64,000 bases of DNA from Fumia sp045121595 (lineage in GTDB: Bacteria; Bacillota; Clostridia; Oscillospirales; Ruminococcaceae). The DNA lies in contig JBGVGI010000012.1 of the NCBI GenBank assembly GCA_045121595.1, positions 1 through 64,000 of the forward strand, given 5' to 3'. Made by a program: the position numbers and the translations under genes. The notes beneath the pieces were generated by a model. It was not told where the DNA came from and searched no databases. It was given only the letters and a program-made list of their open reading frames with translations. Each line of letters starts with the position of its first letter. Position 1 is the first letter of the stretch. Of the stretch, positions 7,906 through 16,197 are shown piece by piece.

Positions 7906-10900
7906 TGCTATTCTGTCAAATACTGAACTGAGGTTTGCATTCATACGATTTATCTGAATTACGTCGGTATTGTTGATAATGGCATCGGTGTTTGTACTTG
8001 CAGTAACGTTTGCAACTTTTAATCTGTAATCAGCGTTTTCAGTAAGACTGAAAACAGAGCTTAAGTTTGCATTTTTGCGATTTATCTGCATTACGTCGTT
8101 GTTGTTGACAATTCCATCCGCTGTCACGTCACCGTAAAGCCAGATTTCAACGTCCTGCGTTACGTCGGCATCTTCAACAGTAATCGTATATTCACGTGGT
8201 GCGTGTTTTGTTTTGGAAACTTTTACAGTATATCTGCCCTCAGTAACTTCTTCAAAAGTATACGTACCGCTGTTTCCCACAAGAGTTTTGGTGTCAACCA
8301 CTTCCCCCTCGTTCAAAAGCTCAACAGTTACTTCTTTTAAAGCATCACCGAAAGCTTTAAAACTACCCGTAACAGTAACGGCAGTCACTTCGGGTATTGA
8401 CTTTTCAAAATGAATATTTGCGTTTGTGACACTTTCGTTATCGACGTAAACTGTAATCAGATTCCAGTCGTCCTCGGTACCGGTGTAGTATACATCCTCA
8501 ATGGCAGTACAGTTTAAAAAAGCATACCATATTATTTCGGTAACGGCTTTGGGAATTTCGACCACAGTAAGTGAAGTACAGTCATAAAAAGCATAAGAGT
8601 CGATAGTTGTCACTTTTTCGGGAATTTTAATTGTTTCAAGGTTTTTACATCCGTAAAACGTTCCCTGGCATATGTAGGTAAGCTCTGACGGAAGCTTTAT
8701 CTCAGTAAGCGGGCAACCGCTGAAAGCGTAATCCCAGATATCGGTAACACTCTCGGGTATAGTTATTGAAGTAAGAGAGGTACAGCCCTCAAAACAACCC
8801 CAGGAAATCAATTCGACACCATCGGGGATTACAACCTCACTGAGGGAACTGCATTCGTAAAAAAGGTTGCCCTTAAGCTCTTTTATACCATCAGGTAAAG
8901 TAATAGTTTTTAGTCCCATACACCCGTAAAACGTCGACTCACCTAAGTCTAAAACGTTTGAAAAATCAATGCTTTCAAGGAAGGTGGCATTTTCAAACGC
9001 CTTGTCGGCAATTGTTTTAACTGTAGCAGGAACTTTAAAGCTCTTATCCGTTTTAGCAGAAGGATATTTACAAAGTATAGTCATATCCTTGCTGTACAGT
9101 ACGCCGTCAACCGAAGTGTAGCTTTGGTTATCCGCCGATACAGTAATACTTTCAAGTGAATTACAATATGCAAATACCGAGCTATCTATATCGGTTAACC
9201 CTTTACCGATAATGACACGCTTTAAGTTTTCACAGGAGCTGAACGCTCTGTCACCCAGAAAAGTCACAGAATCGGGGATTTTAACCTCTGTCATTCCGCA
9301 GTTTGAAAAAGCGTCACTTCCTATTGAAACTAACCCTTCGGGCAAATCAATTTCGGTAATCTTTGAACAGTTTACAAAAGCATCGTCGCCTATCGTTTTC
9401 AAATTCTTTCCAAGGCTTAACGTTTCAATCTGTGTACTTCTTGCAAAAGCACCTTCCTCGATTACGGTGATTCCGTCGTTCAACACAACTTTTTTAAGGG
9501 AAGTAAACCACGAGAATGACCATTCTTTAATGGTTTTCATACTGTTTGGAAATGTGAGACCGGTTATAGCTCTTGCATCTAAGTCAAGGTCAACTTCAGT
9601 AACGGGTAAACCGCCTAATTTTTCGGGAATTACAAGGTCGGTTATTCTGTTGCCGCCTATATCTTTTTCCCAGTGATTAATGCCGTAGATACCTGCCTGA
9701 CCGTTTACAGAGGTATACGCGTACTGACACACCCAACCTGCATAAAACGTCATATCCCCCGTAATTTCAAACTCACCTTTAACGGGATTTTTACACCCAG
9801 AATCCCAGTACCAGCCGTTGAACAGATAGCCGACACGTTTAAAAGTAGGCTCATACCAGTTAACGTTTAATCTGTCAAGCTTGTAGTTGTAATCGTCCAC
9901 CTCAGAGCAGTTTGACTTAAAACTGATATTAAAATACCTGGGCGTCCATTTTGCATAAAGATAAACCACGTCTTCTTCAGGCACGAAATCATTTTTCACG
10001 GGACCTATGGTGCAGTCCTCGTCAAGGTACCAGCCTTCGAGGATATACCCCTCCCTTTCCATCTTGGGAGCATACACCTGACCACCCGTATACCATAAAA
10101 CCTCGGTTTCAAGCTCGTCGCAGTTAGGGTGAAAGAGTATCCACTGAAAATCACGGTTACCTGAAGAAAGCTCTTTCTTCATATCGTACACGTATTCTGC
10201 CCAGTAATCCATCTTGTCAATCCAGTCCTCCCACGAGGAGATACCGGGTATCAGTTTTACGGCATAGCTTAAAAAATTACTGTCTTTTAAGGCAAGTATC
10301 GTATACGCCATAGCGGTTTCGTAAGCACCTTCTGTGCTCTTTAAATATACACAGCTTTGTGCAACGTCAAAATATGTGTACAAACTCGTCACGTTTTGCC
10401 CGTAAACGTAGGTAAACGCACTCGAAATAGCCTTTAAATCGTCTAAATACTTGTCGGGATTTTCTGCAATATCGGTAACTGTGTCTATAAGCGGAAGAGC
10501 ATCCTCGGCATCCGCCATTTTGAAGATACTCTTCTGAATATTTTCCTTGTAGATACCTGTTACAAGACCTTTCGACTCATCTTCAAGCTCGTCAGAGCAA
10601 TACTTTATAAGATAATCCCTTGACGTTTTAGTAGCAACGTTTGCTTTTTCAAGAGTATCAGTAATTCTCGCATCCATATAAGATAAAAAAGCAACCTTTG
10701 CCGCCTTTTCATAGGTAGGATTATTACTTAACTCACCCGTGAGCATTTTGTAATAGATATCATCTGCCAAAGCTTCTTCTGTCACGTGGTCTGTATCGGA
10801 ATTGTAAACGAAAGCAAGAAAATATCTCGCATCATTCTGCGACATATAGCCGTCATCAGCATTTGCATTTACACCAAAAAGACATGCAAATAAAGTCAAA

Positions 10901-10932
10901 ATAAAAAACACAAGGAATAATCTTTTTTTCAT
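7903..10932 (-). CDS. Secreted leucine-rich-repeat protein with InlB repeats and dockerin-like tail
   Basis: A 1009-residue exported protein. A signal peptide fills residues 1-25. A helical region of unknown type follows, to about 265. Two InlB/Listeria-Bacteroides B-repeats (EGYILEGWYLDEDC and VGYLFNGWYWDSGC) lie near 270-400. BspA-type leucine-rich repeats of 22-23 residues cover about 410-835, then a carboxypeptidase-regulatory-like beta domain and, at 925-1009, two calcium-loop repeats of the type GDVTADGIVNNND and ASTNTDAIINNTD. The tail resembles a dockerin, which would plug the protein into a cohesin scaffold; no cohesin is in the window. There is no sortase motif. The same tail occurs at 40140-41555. 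It is 16 bases after the antiporter gene and may be read from its promoter. Confidence 0.85.
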   Translation of the reverse strand: MKKRLFLVFFILTLFACLFGVNANADDGYMSQNDARYFLAFVYNSDTDHVTEEALADDIYYKMLTGELSNNPTYEKAAKVAFLSYMDARITDTLEKANVATKTSRDYLIKYCSDELEDESKGLVTGIYKENIQKSIFKMADAEDALPLIDTVTDIAENPDKYLDDLKAISSAFTYVYGQNVTSLYTYFDVAQSCVYLKSTEGAYETAMAYTILALKDSNFLSYAVKLIPGISSWEDWIDKMDYWAEYVYDMKKELSSGNRDFQWILFHPNCDELETEVLWYTGGQVYAPKMEREGYILEGWYLDEDCTIGPVKNDFVPEEDVVYLYAKWTPRYFNISFKSNCSEVDDYNYKLDRLNVNWYEPTFKRVGYLFNGWYWDSGCKNPVKGEFEITGDMTFYAGWVCQYAYTSVNGQAGIYGINHWEKDIGGNRITDLVIPEKLGGLPVTEVDLDLDARAITGLTFPNSMKTIKEWSFSWFTSLKKVVLNDGITVIEEGAFARSTQIETLSLGKNLKTIGDDAFVNCSKITEIDLPEGLVSIGSDAFSNCGMTEVKIPDSVTFLGDRAFSSCENLKRVIIGKGLTDIDSSVFAYCNSLESITVSADNQSYTSVDGVLYSKDMTILCKYPSAKTDKSFKVPATVKTIADKAFENATFLESIDFSNVLDLGESTFYGCMGLKTITLPDGIKELKGNLFYECSSLSEVVIPDGVELISWGCFEGCTSLTSITIPESVTDIWDYAFSGCPLTEIKLPSELTYICQGTFYGCKNLETIKIPEKVTTIDSYAFYDCTSLTVVEIPKAVTEIIWYAFLNCTAIEDVYYTGTEDDWNLITVYVDNESVTNANIHFEKSIPEVTAVTVTGSFKAFGDALKEVTVELLNEGEVVDTKTLVGNSGTYTFEEVTEGRYTVKVSKTKHAPREYTITVEDADVTQDVEIWLYGDVTADGIVNNNDVMQINRKNANLSSVFSLTENADYRLKVANVTASTNTDAIINNTDVIQINRMNANLSSVFDRIA

Positions 10933-10948
10933 AATTTTCTTCCTTTCA

Positions 10949-12547
10949 TCATTGATTCATACTGCAGATAATTACCTGATCCCCCGTTAAAATCACAGTT
11001 TCGCCACTCGGGATAACAGAACGGTATCCCCTTCTTATAACGGCTATCAGAGCATTATCGTCAATAAAGATATCCTTTACTTTCTTACCAACCCAATGAT
11101 GCTTTTTATCAATTTCTTCTTCCTTAAGTTTTACGTTGCCGTAATCTCTGTAAGGAGCACCGCCAAGCACTAAAATATCCTCAGCTTCAATTTTCGTAGG
11201 CCCCTTGGGAAGAATAAAGCTTTTGTTCCTTCTTATCATAAGCACGGTGATGCTCGAAGGCAAAGCAAGTTCTTTAAGCGTTTTATCGCACCAGGAATGA
11301 CCTTTGTCAATTTTTATCTCAATAAGGCTTAAATCGTCATCATCCTGATAATCGTTGAAGGTTTTTAAAACAGTTTCTTCGGTGTCAACAAGATTAAGCG
11401 CCGATGCAACTTTTGGAAGCAAAGCCCCCTGCAGGGTAACCGACAAAAGTGCCACGCAGAAAACTATATGGAAAATATCGGTTTTAGTATATGCAGGGCT
11501 TACCACCGCATAAATTGCAAAAACTATTGACGCCGCCCCACGAAGCCCCGAAAAAGCGACTAAAAGTTGTTGCTTAAAGGGAGTTTTAAAAGGCGTCATA
11601 ATAAGAAACGTAGCAACGGGTCTTGCGATTAACGTCAGGAACACCGCAATAAGAACCGACGGCAATATAACCTCGGGAATTCTCGACGGGAAGGACAAAA
11701 GACCGATTACAAAGAACAGTAAAATCTGCATAATCCAGGTTATTGCATCAAAAAATCTTACAAGCTCGATTTTCTTTTTGATACGGCTATTGCCTAAGAT
11801 TATACCCGTGATGTAAACACTCAAAAATCCGTTACCGCCAAGAATAGTCGGCAAAGCGTAAGACAAAAGTGCAATCGCAACCACGAAAATTTCCTCGATA
11901 CCGCTATTTTCAAAATCAATTCGTTTTAAAGCCTTTGAAGAAATATAGGCAATTGCAAACCCGAAGATCACCCCTACCCCAATCTGCAAAATAAGAGAAA
12001 GGATAAAATCCGTACTTTTATTCGCCGCCATAGCAGACAGAATAAGAGTCGTCATCATATACGCCACGGGGTCGTTGCTTCCGCTTTCCACTTCCAAAAC
12101 AGATGCAAGATTATGCTTTAAGTTAAGCTTTTTATACCTAAGTATCGAGAAAACAGACGCCGCATCGGTAGAACCGATAACAGAGCCTATCAGAAGTCCT
12201 TCTAAAAGCGAAGTTTTCAAAACGAAATGACAAAAAAATCCCGTAAGTGTTGCCGTTACGATAACTCCCAGAGAAGAAAGCAGAATTGACTGCTTCGCAA
12301 CGGGTTTTGCGGATTTCCAGTTGGTACCGAAACCGCCGTAAAACATAATAAAAATAAGAGCAACAGAACACACCTGCTCGGCGAGTTTAAAGTTATCAAA
12401 CTCAACCTTAAAAATCCCGTCAGAGCCCATAAGCATACCGAGTAAGATAAAAATCGAAAGCACAGGTACGCCCACGCGGTTTGAAAACTTATTTGAAAGA
12501 ATGCAGATAATTAAAATCAAAGCACAAACAAGCAAAACAAACGGCAT
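10949..12547 (-). CDS. Potassium (or sodium)/proton antiporter, CPA1 NhaP2/CvrA type
   Basis: A 532-residue membrane protein with about 12 transmembrane segments followed by cytosolic TrkA-C (RCK-C) domains. The segment IGSVIGSTDAASVFSIL near residues 120-136 carries the acidic transport residue, and VESGSNDPVAYMMTT near 150-165 is the second signature. Two C-terminal RCK-C modules lie near 395-460 and 470-532 and may sense a nucleotide, as in other CvrA/NhaP2 proteins. The start is taken at the ATG behind AAAGGGGGATGG; upstream in-frame starts fall before the mapped hairpin. A near-consensus promoter lies at 12603-12631. It probably guards cell volume or pH by expelling cations. Confidence 0.88.
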   Translation of the reverse strand: MPFVLLVCALILIICILSNKFSNRVGVPVLSIFILLGMLMGSDGIFKVEFDNFKLAEQVCSVALIFIMFYGGFGTNWKSAKPVAKQSILLSSLGVIVTATLTGFFCHFVLKTSLLEGLLIGSVIGSTDAASVFSILRYKKLNLKHNLASVLEVESGSNDPVAYMMTTLILSAMAANKSTDFILSLILQIGVGVIFGFAIAYISSKALKRIDFENSGIEEIFVVAIALLSYALPTILGGNGFLSVYITGIILGNSRIKKKIELVRFFDAITWIMQILLFFVIGLLSFPSRIPEVILPSVLIAVFLTLIARPVATFLIMTPFKTPFKQQLLVAFSGLRGAASIVFAIYAVVSPAYTKTDIFHIVFCVALLSVTLQGALLPKVASALNLVDTEETVLKTFNDYQDDDDLSLIEIKIDKGHSWCDKTLKELALPSSITVLMIRRNKSFILPKGPTKIEAEDILVLGGAPYRDYGNVKLKEEEIDKKHHWVGKKVKDIFIDDNALIAVIRRGYRSVIPSGETVILTGDQVIICSMNQ

Positions 12548-12570
12548 ATTCCATCCCCCTTTAGAAAAAT

Positions 12571-12591
12571 AACCCGTCGTAAAGACGGGTT
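12571..12591 (-). terminator. Hairpin in the antiporter leader
   Basis: On the minus strand AACCCGTC and GACGGGTT form an 8-bp stem around five bases, followed by ATTTTTC. It lies 40 bases after the stop of the glycosidase-like gene and would terminate that transcript. It also lies at the very 5' end of the antiporter mRNA, which starts near 12596, so it may stabilise or attenuate that message. Confidence 0.65.
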
Positions 12592-12602
12592 TACTATTAA
12601 AT

Positions 12603-12631
12603 ATTATACCAAAAATACCGATATATGTCAA
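12603..12631 (-). promoter_or_regulatory. Consensus sigma-A promoter of the antiporter gene
   Basis: TTGACA (12631-12626) and TATAAT (12608-12603) on the minus strand are both perfect hexamers with a 17-bp spacer. The -35 element begins at the base following the stop codon of the upstream gene. Predicted start near 12596. This should be one of the strongest promoters in the window. Confidence 0.85.
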
Positions 12632-14653
12632 TTATTTTATCGTTATAATTTCGTATTCATCCATATCGGAAACCGTGAATTCAACGTATCCGTCAGCAAA
12701 GCTTACGTCACTTAATTTCGCACCACGAAGGGACTTTATTTCACCCTTAACGTCATCAAGCGCTACCTTCACCTTCACGTCGTTAAGTTTTATAATACGG
12801 TTTAAAGGTCTTTCCATCTCACCCGTGAAGTTAATGCAATGAAGCGCATAGCCGTTTTTAGTCCTTCTTAATACCATTTCAACCGAGCCGGGCGCATCGG
12901 TATAAACAATTGGGTCTGCAAGGCGTTTAACGGTATTTTCAAAAATCTTCTTAACGTCAGGATTGGAATAAGTCTTGTAAAACTCGAAAACAGTGCCTGT
13001 AAAGTAAAATACTTTACCCTTGCCAAATTCAGTTTCAACTATCGACGGATACCATTCTGTCGGGAAATCGGTGTATCGGCTCGACATAGGCTTTGAGTAT
13101 TCACCGTGCACCCTGCCCGAAACTTCCGCTTTAACAGAAAGCAAAGCGGAAGGAAGCTTAATCCAGCTTGTGCCGTCAAAAATATCACTGTCTCTTGCCA
13201 TCATATATCCGTTGCCGAGAGCGTGATAGCTTTCATATCCGCAAACCTTTTTAATGCTCTGCAAATCAGAAAGCTGAGGCTTTTCAAGGCGGTTTCCATC
13301 CTCATTAAAGAAGCCTGTATCGTAGCTTAATATAAGATTACCGCCATTTTTTACAAACTCTTTAATCTTTTCTGCTTCTTTGTCACTTACACATGCACAG
13401 GTCGGCATAATAAGCAAATCGTATTTTGAAAGGTCTCCGTTTGTCACGTTTACTTCGTCGATAACGTCGTGCTGGATATGACATCTTGAAAGCATTTCAT
13501 AAGCACCGTAGAAAGCGTTGTAATGGTCACTGAAAAACTCGTCACCATCCCCCACCGTTTTATCAAGGGTCTCCCTGAAATCGGATATAGCAACGCTCGA
13601 CTTATAGTAATTGGCAGTATTCTGGCTCCACATCAAAGCCACACGGCTTACAGACTTATGGCCTGAAAAAATCTCCTCGTTCCCGAGAATAAACTTGTTC
13701 ATTTCAAGCGCCATCTGACCGCCTTTGGTGTTAATCTGGTCAGTAGGTCCGTGAAGTCCGTACCAGACGTTTGCACCGTTTGCAATAGCCTGAGCATAGT
13801 AAAGCAAAGTTTCCTCGGCAGTGTGCATACTATAACTCCACGGCTTGTAGTCACCCGCAATAAAGATAACGGTAGGTTTACCATCACTCTGACTTTCAAG
13901 GATTTTCGCCATAGGTGAAACGGGCCAGTTGGTAGACGTCTTATCTGCCCATACAAATCCACCCTCTGCACCCAAAAAATCAACGTAGCGGTTAAGCTCA
14001 CGGGTATTTGAACCGCAAATATCGGCACACAAAGCAGAGTTGTTAAGATAAACAATTGCTTCAGGTTTAATCTTTTTTACTACCTCACTGCACATTTTGA
14101 CAAAACGTGAAGCTTTCATAATGTTGTACTTCATTTCTTCAACGGGAGTAGCATCGTCAATAGATTTTTTGTAAAGCTCTTTAAACTCCTTCACACAATG
14201 GGGGCAATAGCATTTCCCCATAACGACAGGACCGTCGAGGAAAACACCGTCTATATCGTGATTTGCAAGGTTTGTAAGGTCTTTTTTCACCTTTTCCATA
14301 TACGGCTTGTTCACACAAAGGTATCCACCCGTATGATAAGCGGGTAATCTGCTACCGTCTTTTTGTCTTATAAGACATTCCTGATAATCGTTTAACTGCT
14401 TTTCGTTTACAAAATGAACGTTATAGTAAACTATCTCACGAAGTCCTTTTTCCTTTGCTTCTTTTAAATATTTTGTAAGCTTTTCGCCGTGAAGATGTTC
14501 TTCATAAATCGCAGAATATCCGTTAGCGTGTGTATGTAAAAGCTGTTCTACGTTAAAATGCTTTGAACTGTAATTTCTGAGCACCTCAAAACTATCGGGA
14601 ATTTCGCACTGTACAGCTGAAATCACCATAGGTTTTTCGTACCATTTTTTCAT
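12632..14653 (-). CDS. Glycoside-hydrolase-like protein with GH42-type trimerisation domain
   Basis: A 673-residue protein without a signal peptide. The N-terminal 330 residues look like a TIM-barrel glycosidase: the DIDGVFLDGPVV strand near 135-145 is followed by a CYCPHC cysteine pair and KIKPEAIVYLNNS. Residues about 350-590 form a class-I amidotransferase-like fold (LLIMPTCACVSDKEAEKIKEF) as in the trimerisation domain of GH42 beta-galactosidases, and a small C-terminal beta domain follows. It is probably a cytosolic exo-glycosidase or an inactive relative; substrate unknown. It is a single gene with its own promoter at 14677-14705. Confidence 0.65.
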   Translation of the reverse strand: MKKWYEKPMVISAVQCEIPDSFEVLRNYSSKHFNVEQLLHTHANGYSAIYEEHLHGEKLTKYLKEAKEKGLREIVYYNVHFVNEKQLNDYQECLIRQKDGSRLPAYHTGGYLCVNKPYMEKVKKDLTNLANHDIDGVFLDGPVVMGKCYCPHCVKEFKELYKKSIDDATPVEEMKYNIMKASRFVKMCSEVVKKIKPEAIVYLNNSALCADICGSNTRELNRYVDFLGAEGGFVWADKTSTNWPVSPMAKILESQSDGKPTVIFIAGDYKPWSYSMHTAEETLLYYAQAIANGANVWYGLHGPTDQINTKGGQMALEMNKFILGNEEIFSGHKSVSRVALMWSQNTANYYKSSVAISDFRETLDKTVGDGDEFFSDHYNAFYGAYEMLSRCHIQHDVIDEVNVTNGDLSKYDLLIMPTCACVSDKEAEKIKEFVKNGGNLILSYDTGFFNEDGNRLEKPQLSDLQSIKKVCGYESYHALGNGYMMARDSDIFDGTSWIKLPSALLSVKAEVSGRVHGEYSKPMSSRYTDFPTEWYPSIVETEFGKGKVFYFTGTVFEFYKTYSNPDVKKIFENTVKRLADPIVYTDAPGSVEMVLRRTKNGYALHCINFTGEMERPLNRIIKLNDVKVKVALDDVKGEIKSLRGAKLSDVSFADGYVEFTVSDMDEYEIITIK

Positions 14654-14676
14654 AATATCATCTCCTTAACGTTTGT

Positions 14677-14705
14677 ATTTTACAATAGTTAAAATTAAAA
14701 ATCAA
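14677..14705 (-). promoter_or_regulatory. Promoter of the glycosidase-like gene
   Basis: TTGATT (14705-14700) and TAAAAT (14682-14677) on the minus strand, 17-bp spacer. It leads to an AAGGAG binding site and the start codon at 14653. Confidence 0.65.
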
Positions 14706-14785
14706 GACTTTTCATAAAAAGATTTTTGTGTCAAATATTTTTTTAACGGAATATGATAGAGTAACAACTTCAGGGAGGGATTTTT

Positions 14786-15856
14786 ATCAAAACGCTTGAC
14801 TTCTTTTTAGGGGGGAACACCAAACTGGGGTTTCTCTCCCTTTTTGACGAAATAACAAAAGATACTACCCTTGAAAGACTTTTTATAATCAAAGGAGGAC
14901 CCGGTACGGGCAAATCAACCCTTATGAAAAAAATGGTTGAAAACAAAAGCTTTTCAGAACGTATCCACTGTTCTTCGGACCCTTTTTCGCTTGACGCCGT
15001 CATTATCCCCGAGATAAAAGTAGCTGCCCTTGACGGCACTCCTCCACACGCGGTTGAGCCTTTGTACCCTGGTGCTTTTGAAACAACTGTCAATATGTCG
15101 GACTGTTGGGATGAGGACGTTTTACGAAAAAACCGCGAAAAGATAATCGACGTTTCCAAAAAAGTAAGCTCATATCATAACCAGTGCGTCGCACTTTTGA
15201 AAGCTTTATCTTCCCTTATTTGCGACAACTCTGAAATCTGCTCACAGTATATTAAAAATGACAAAATCAAAAAGACAGTAAAAAGTATCACCGACCGTGA
15301 AACAAAGCAGATAAAAGGAAAAACACCTCTTGAAAAAAAGCGTTTTCTCTCATCAGTTACTCCGAAAGGCTTTATCCTTTTTACCGATACAGTTAAAAAC
15401 GTATGCGACAAAATTTATCTTTTAAAAGACCCCTACGGCGGTGTGAGTGAAGCTTTCATCGAAGAAATCCGTAAAATAATTCTTAAAAAAGGTTTTGAAA
15501 TTTATACGGCTATTTCCCCTCTCACCTTAAAACCCGAACATATCCTTGTCCCGAAGCTTAAACTCGGCTTTTTAACTTCCACAAGCTTCTTACCGCTTGA
15601 AAACGCAATAACACCGTACAGAACAATTCACTACACCCGTTTTTGCGATACTGAAAAATTAAAATTCCGTAAGGCGCGTATGAAGTTCAACTTAAAAGTC
15701 GCAGGCGAGCTTTTAAACGAAGCAGTCTGTGCCGTCAAAAATGCAAAAGAAACCCACGACGTCTTAGAAAGCTTTTACAAGGAAGCCATCGACTACGATA
15801 AAGTAAAATCGAAAACCGACTCAGTGCTTAAGAAAGTGGAAAACCCGCCGCAATAA
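14786..15856 (+). CDS. P-loop ATPase of the PRK06851 family, apparent ATC start
   Basis: A 356-residue protein if translation begins at 14786. The N-terminus DFFLGGNTKLGF and the Walker A motif IIKGGPGTGKSTLMKK (about residues 33-48) match a clostridial family of unknown ATPases or kinases related to PRK06851. The first ATG in frame, at 14924, lies beyond the P-loop and would remove it. There is no ATG, GTG or TTG between the in-frame stop at 14762 and the P-loop. A strong GGGAGGG at 14773-14779 is six bases from ATC at 14786, exactly where family members start with Met-Lys. So either ATC initiates at low efficiency or the start codon has mutated. Function unknown; genes of this family are often found in spore formers. 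Confidence 0.75.
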   Translation: MKTLDFFLGGNTKLGFLSLFDEITKDTTLERLFIIKGGPGTGKSTLMKKMVENKSFSERIHCSSDPFSLDAVIIPEIKVAALDGTPPHAVEPLYPGAFETTVNMSDCWDEDVLRKNREKIIDVSKKVSSYHNQCVALLKALSSLICDNSEICSQYIKNDKIKKTVKSITDRETKQIKGKTPLEKKRFLSSVTPKGFILFTDTVKNVCDKIYLLKDPYGGVSEAFIEEIRKIILKKGFEIYTAISPLTLKPEHILVPKLKLGFLTSTSFLPLENAITPYRTIHYTRFCDTEKLKFRKARMKFNLKVAGELLNEAVCAVKNAKETHDVLESFYKEAIDYDKVKSKTDSVLKKVENPPQ

Positions 15857-15956
15857 AGCGACGGGTTCTCCGTGTGTGATAAAACAGTCAATCCGGTTTC
15901 CCGGAGGCTGGCGAATATTAGAACAACGACTAAAAATTATGTTGTGTCGTTGTTAC
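15838..15956 (-). ncRNA. Candidate structured small RNA, about 118 nt
   Basis: On the minus strand an extended -10 promoter is followed by a compact folded transcript with no reading frame. From 5' to 3': a 9-bp hairpin at the very start (AACAACGAC with GTCGTTGTT), a TCCGG-GAAA-CCGGA hairpin with a GNRA tetraloop, and a terminator stem CCCGTCGC/GCGGCGGG followed by TTTT. The terminator overlaps the last codons of the convergent ATPase gene. It does not match a riboswitch I can recognise and no minus-strand gene follows it, so a trans-acting RNA or an antisense regulator of the ATPase 3' end are the main options. Confidence 0.6.
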
Positions 15957-15962
15957 ATACTT

Positions 15963-15971
15963 ATTATAGCA
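15963..15971 (-). promoter_or_regulatory. Extended -10 promoter of the small RNA
   Basis: TGCTATAAT on the minus strand is a full extended -10 element. A TTGACA lies 21 bp upstream, which is too far to be an ideal -35. Predicted start at 15956, the first base before the 5' hairpin. Confidence 0.65.
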
Positions 15972-16020
15972 CGTATTTTTGTCGAAATGTGTCAAAATTT
16001 GTAACAAATAAAAATTTTTT

Positions 16021-16197
16021 TTATTTTTTTGAAAAATTTTCGCAAATCGGGGTGTCGGGCATCACTCTGTTCCCCTCGCCCTGCTTTACGTTTCTTGAAA
16101 AATGAACACCGCGTCTTTTACAGAAAAAGCAGTTGTCCCTTCTGTAAACGGTGTCACGCAAATCCTCGTAAAAATACTTACAGTCTTTACAGGTCAT
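16021..16197 (-). CDS. Small CxxC protein, 58 residues, probable zinc ribbon
   Basis: A short gene whose ATG overlaps the TGA of the DUF624 gene (ATGA), so it is translationally coupled. The product begins MTCKDCKYFY and has cysteine pairs at residues 3/6 and 23/26 (CKDC and CFFC) plus Cys52 in TPICENF. This pattern suggests one zinc bound by two CxxC knuckles. The charged middle with RRD and RRG suggests a soluble, perhaps nucleic-acid or protein binding, adaptor. Codon use and the overlap support a real gene. No function can be assigned. It is the last gene before the small-RNA promoter. Confidence 0.7.
   Translation of the reverse strand: MTCKDCKYFYEDLRDTVYRRDNCFFCKRRGVHFSRNVKQGEGNRVMPDTPICENFSKK

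Noticed and set aside
15838..15956. c-di-GMP riboswitch or 6S RNA for the small RNA
   Set aside because: The conserved c-di-GMP core is absent, and the closing stem and central bubble of 6S RNA were not found.
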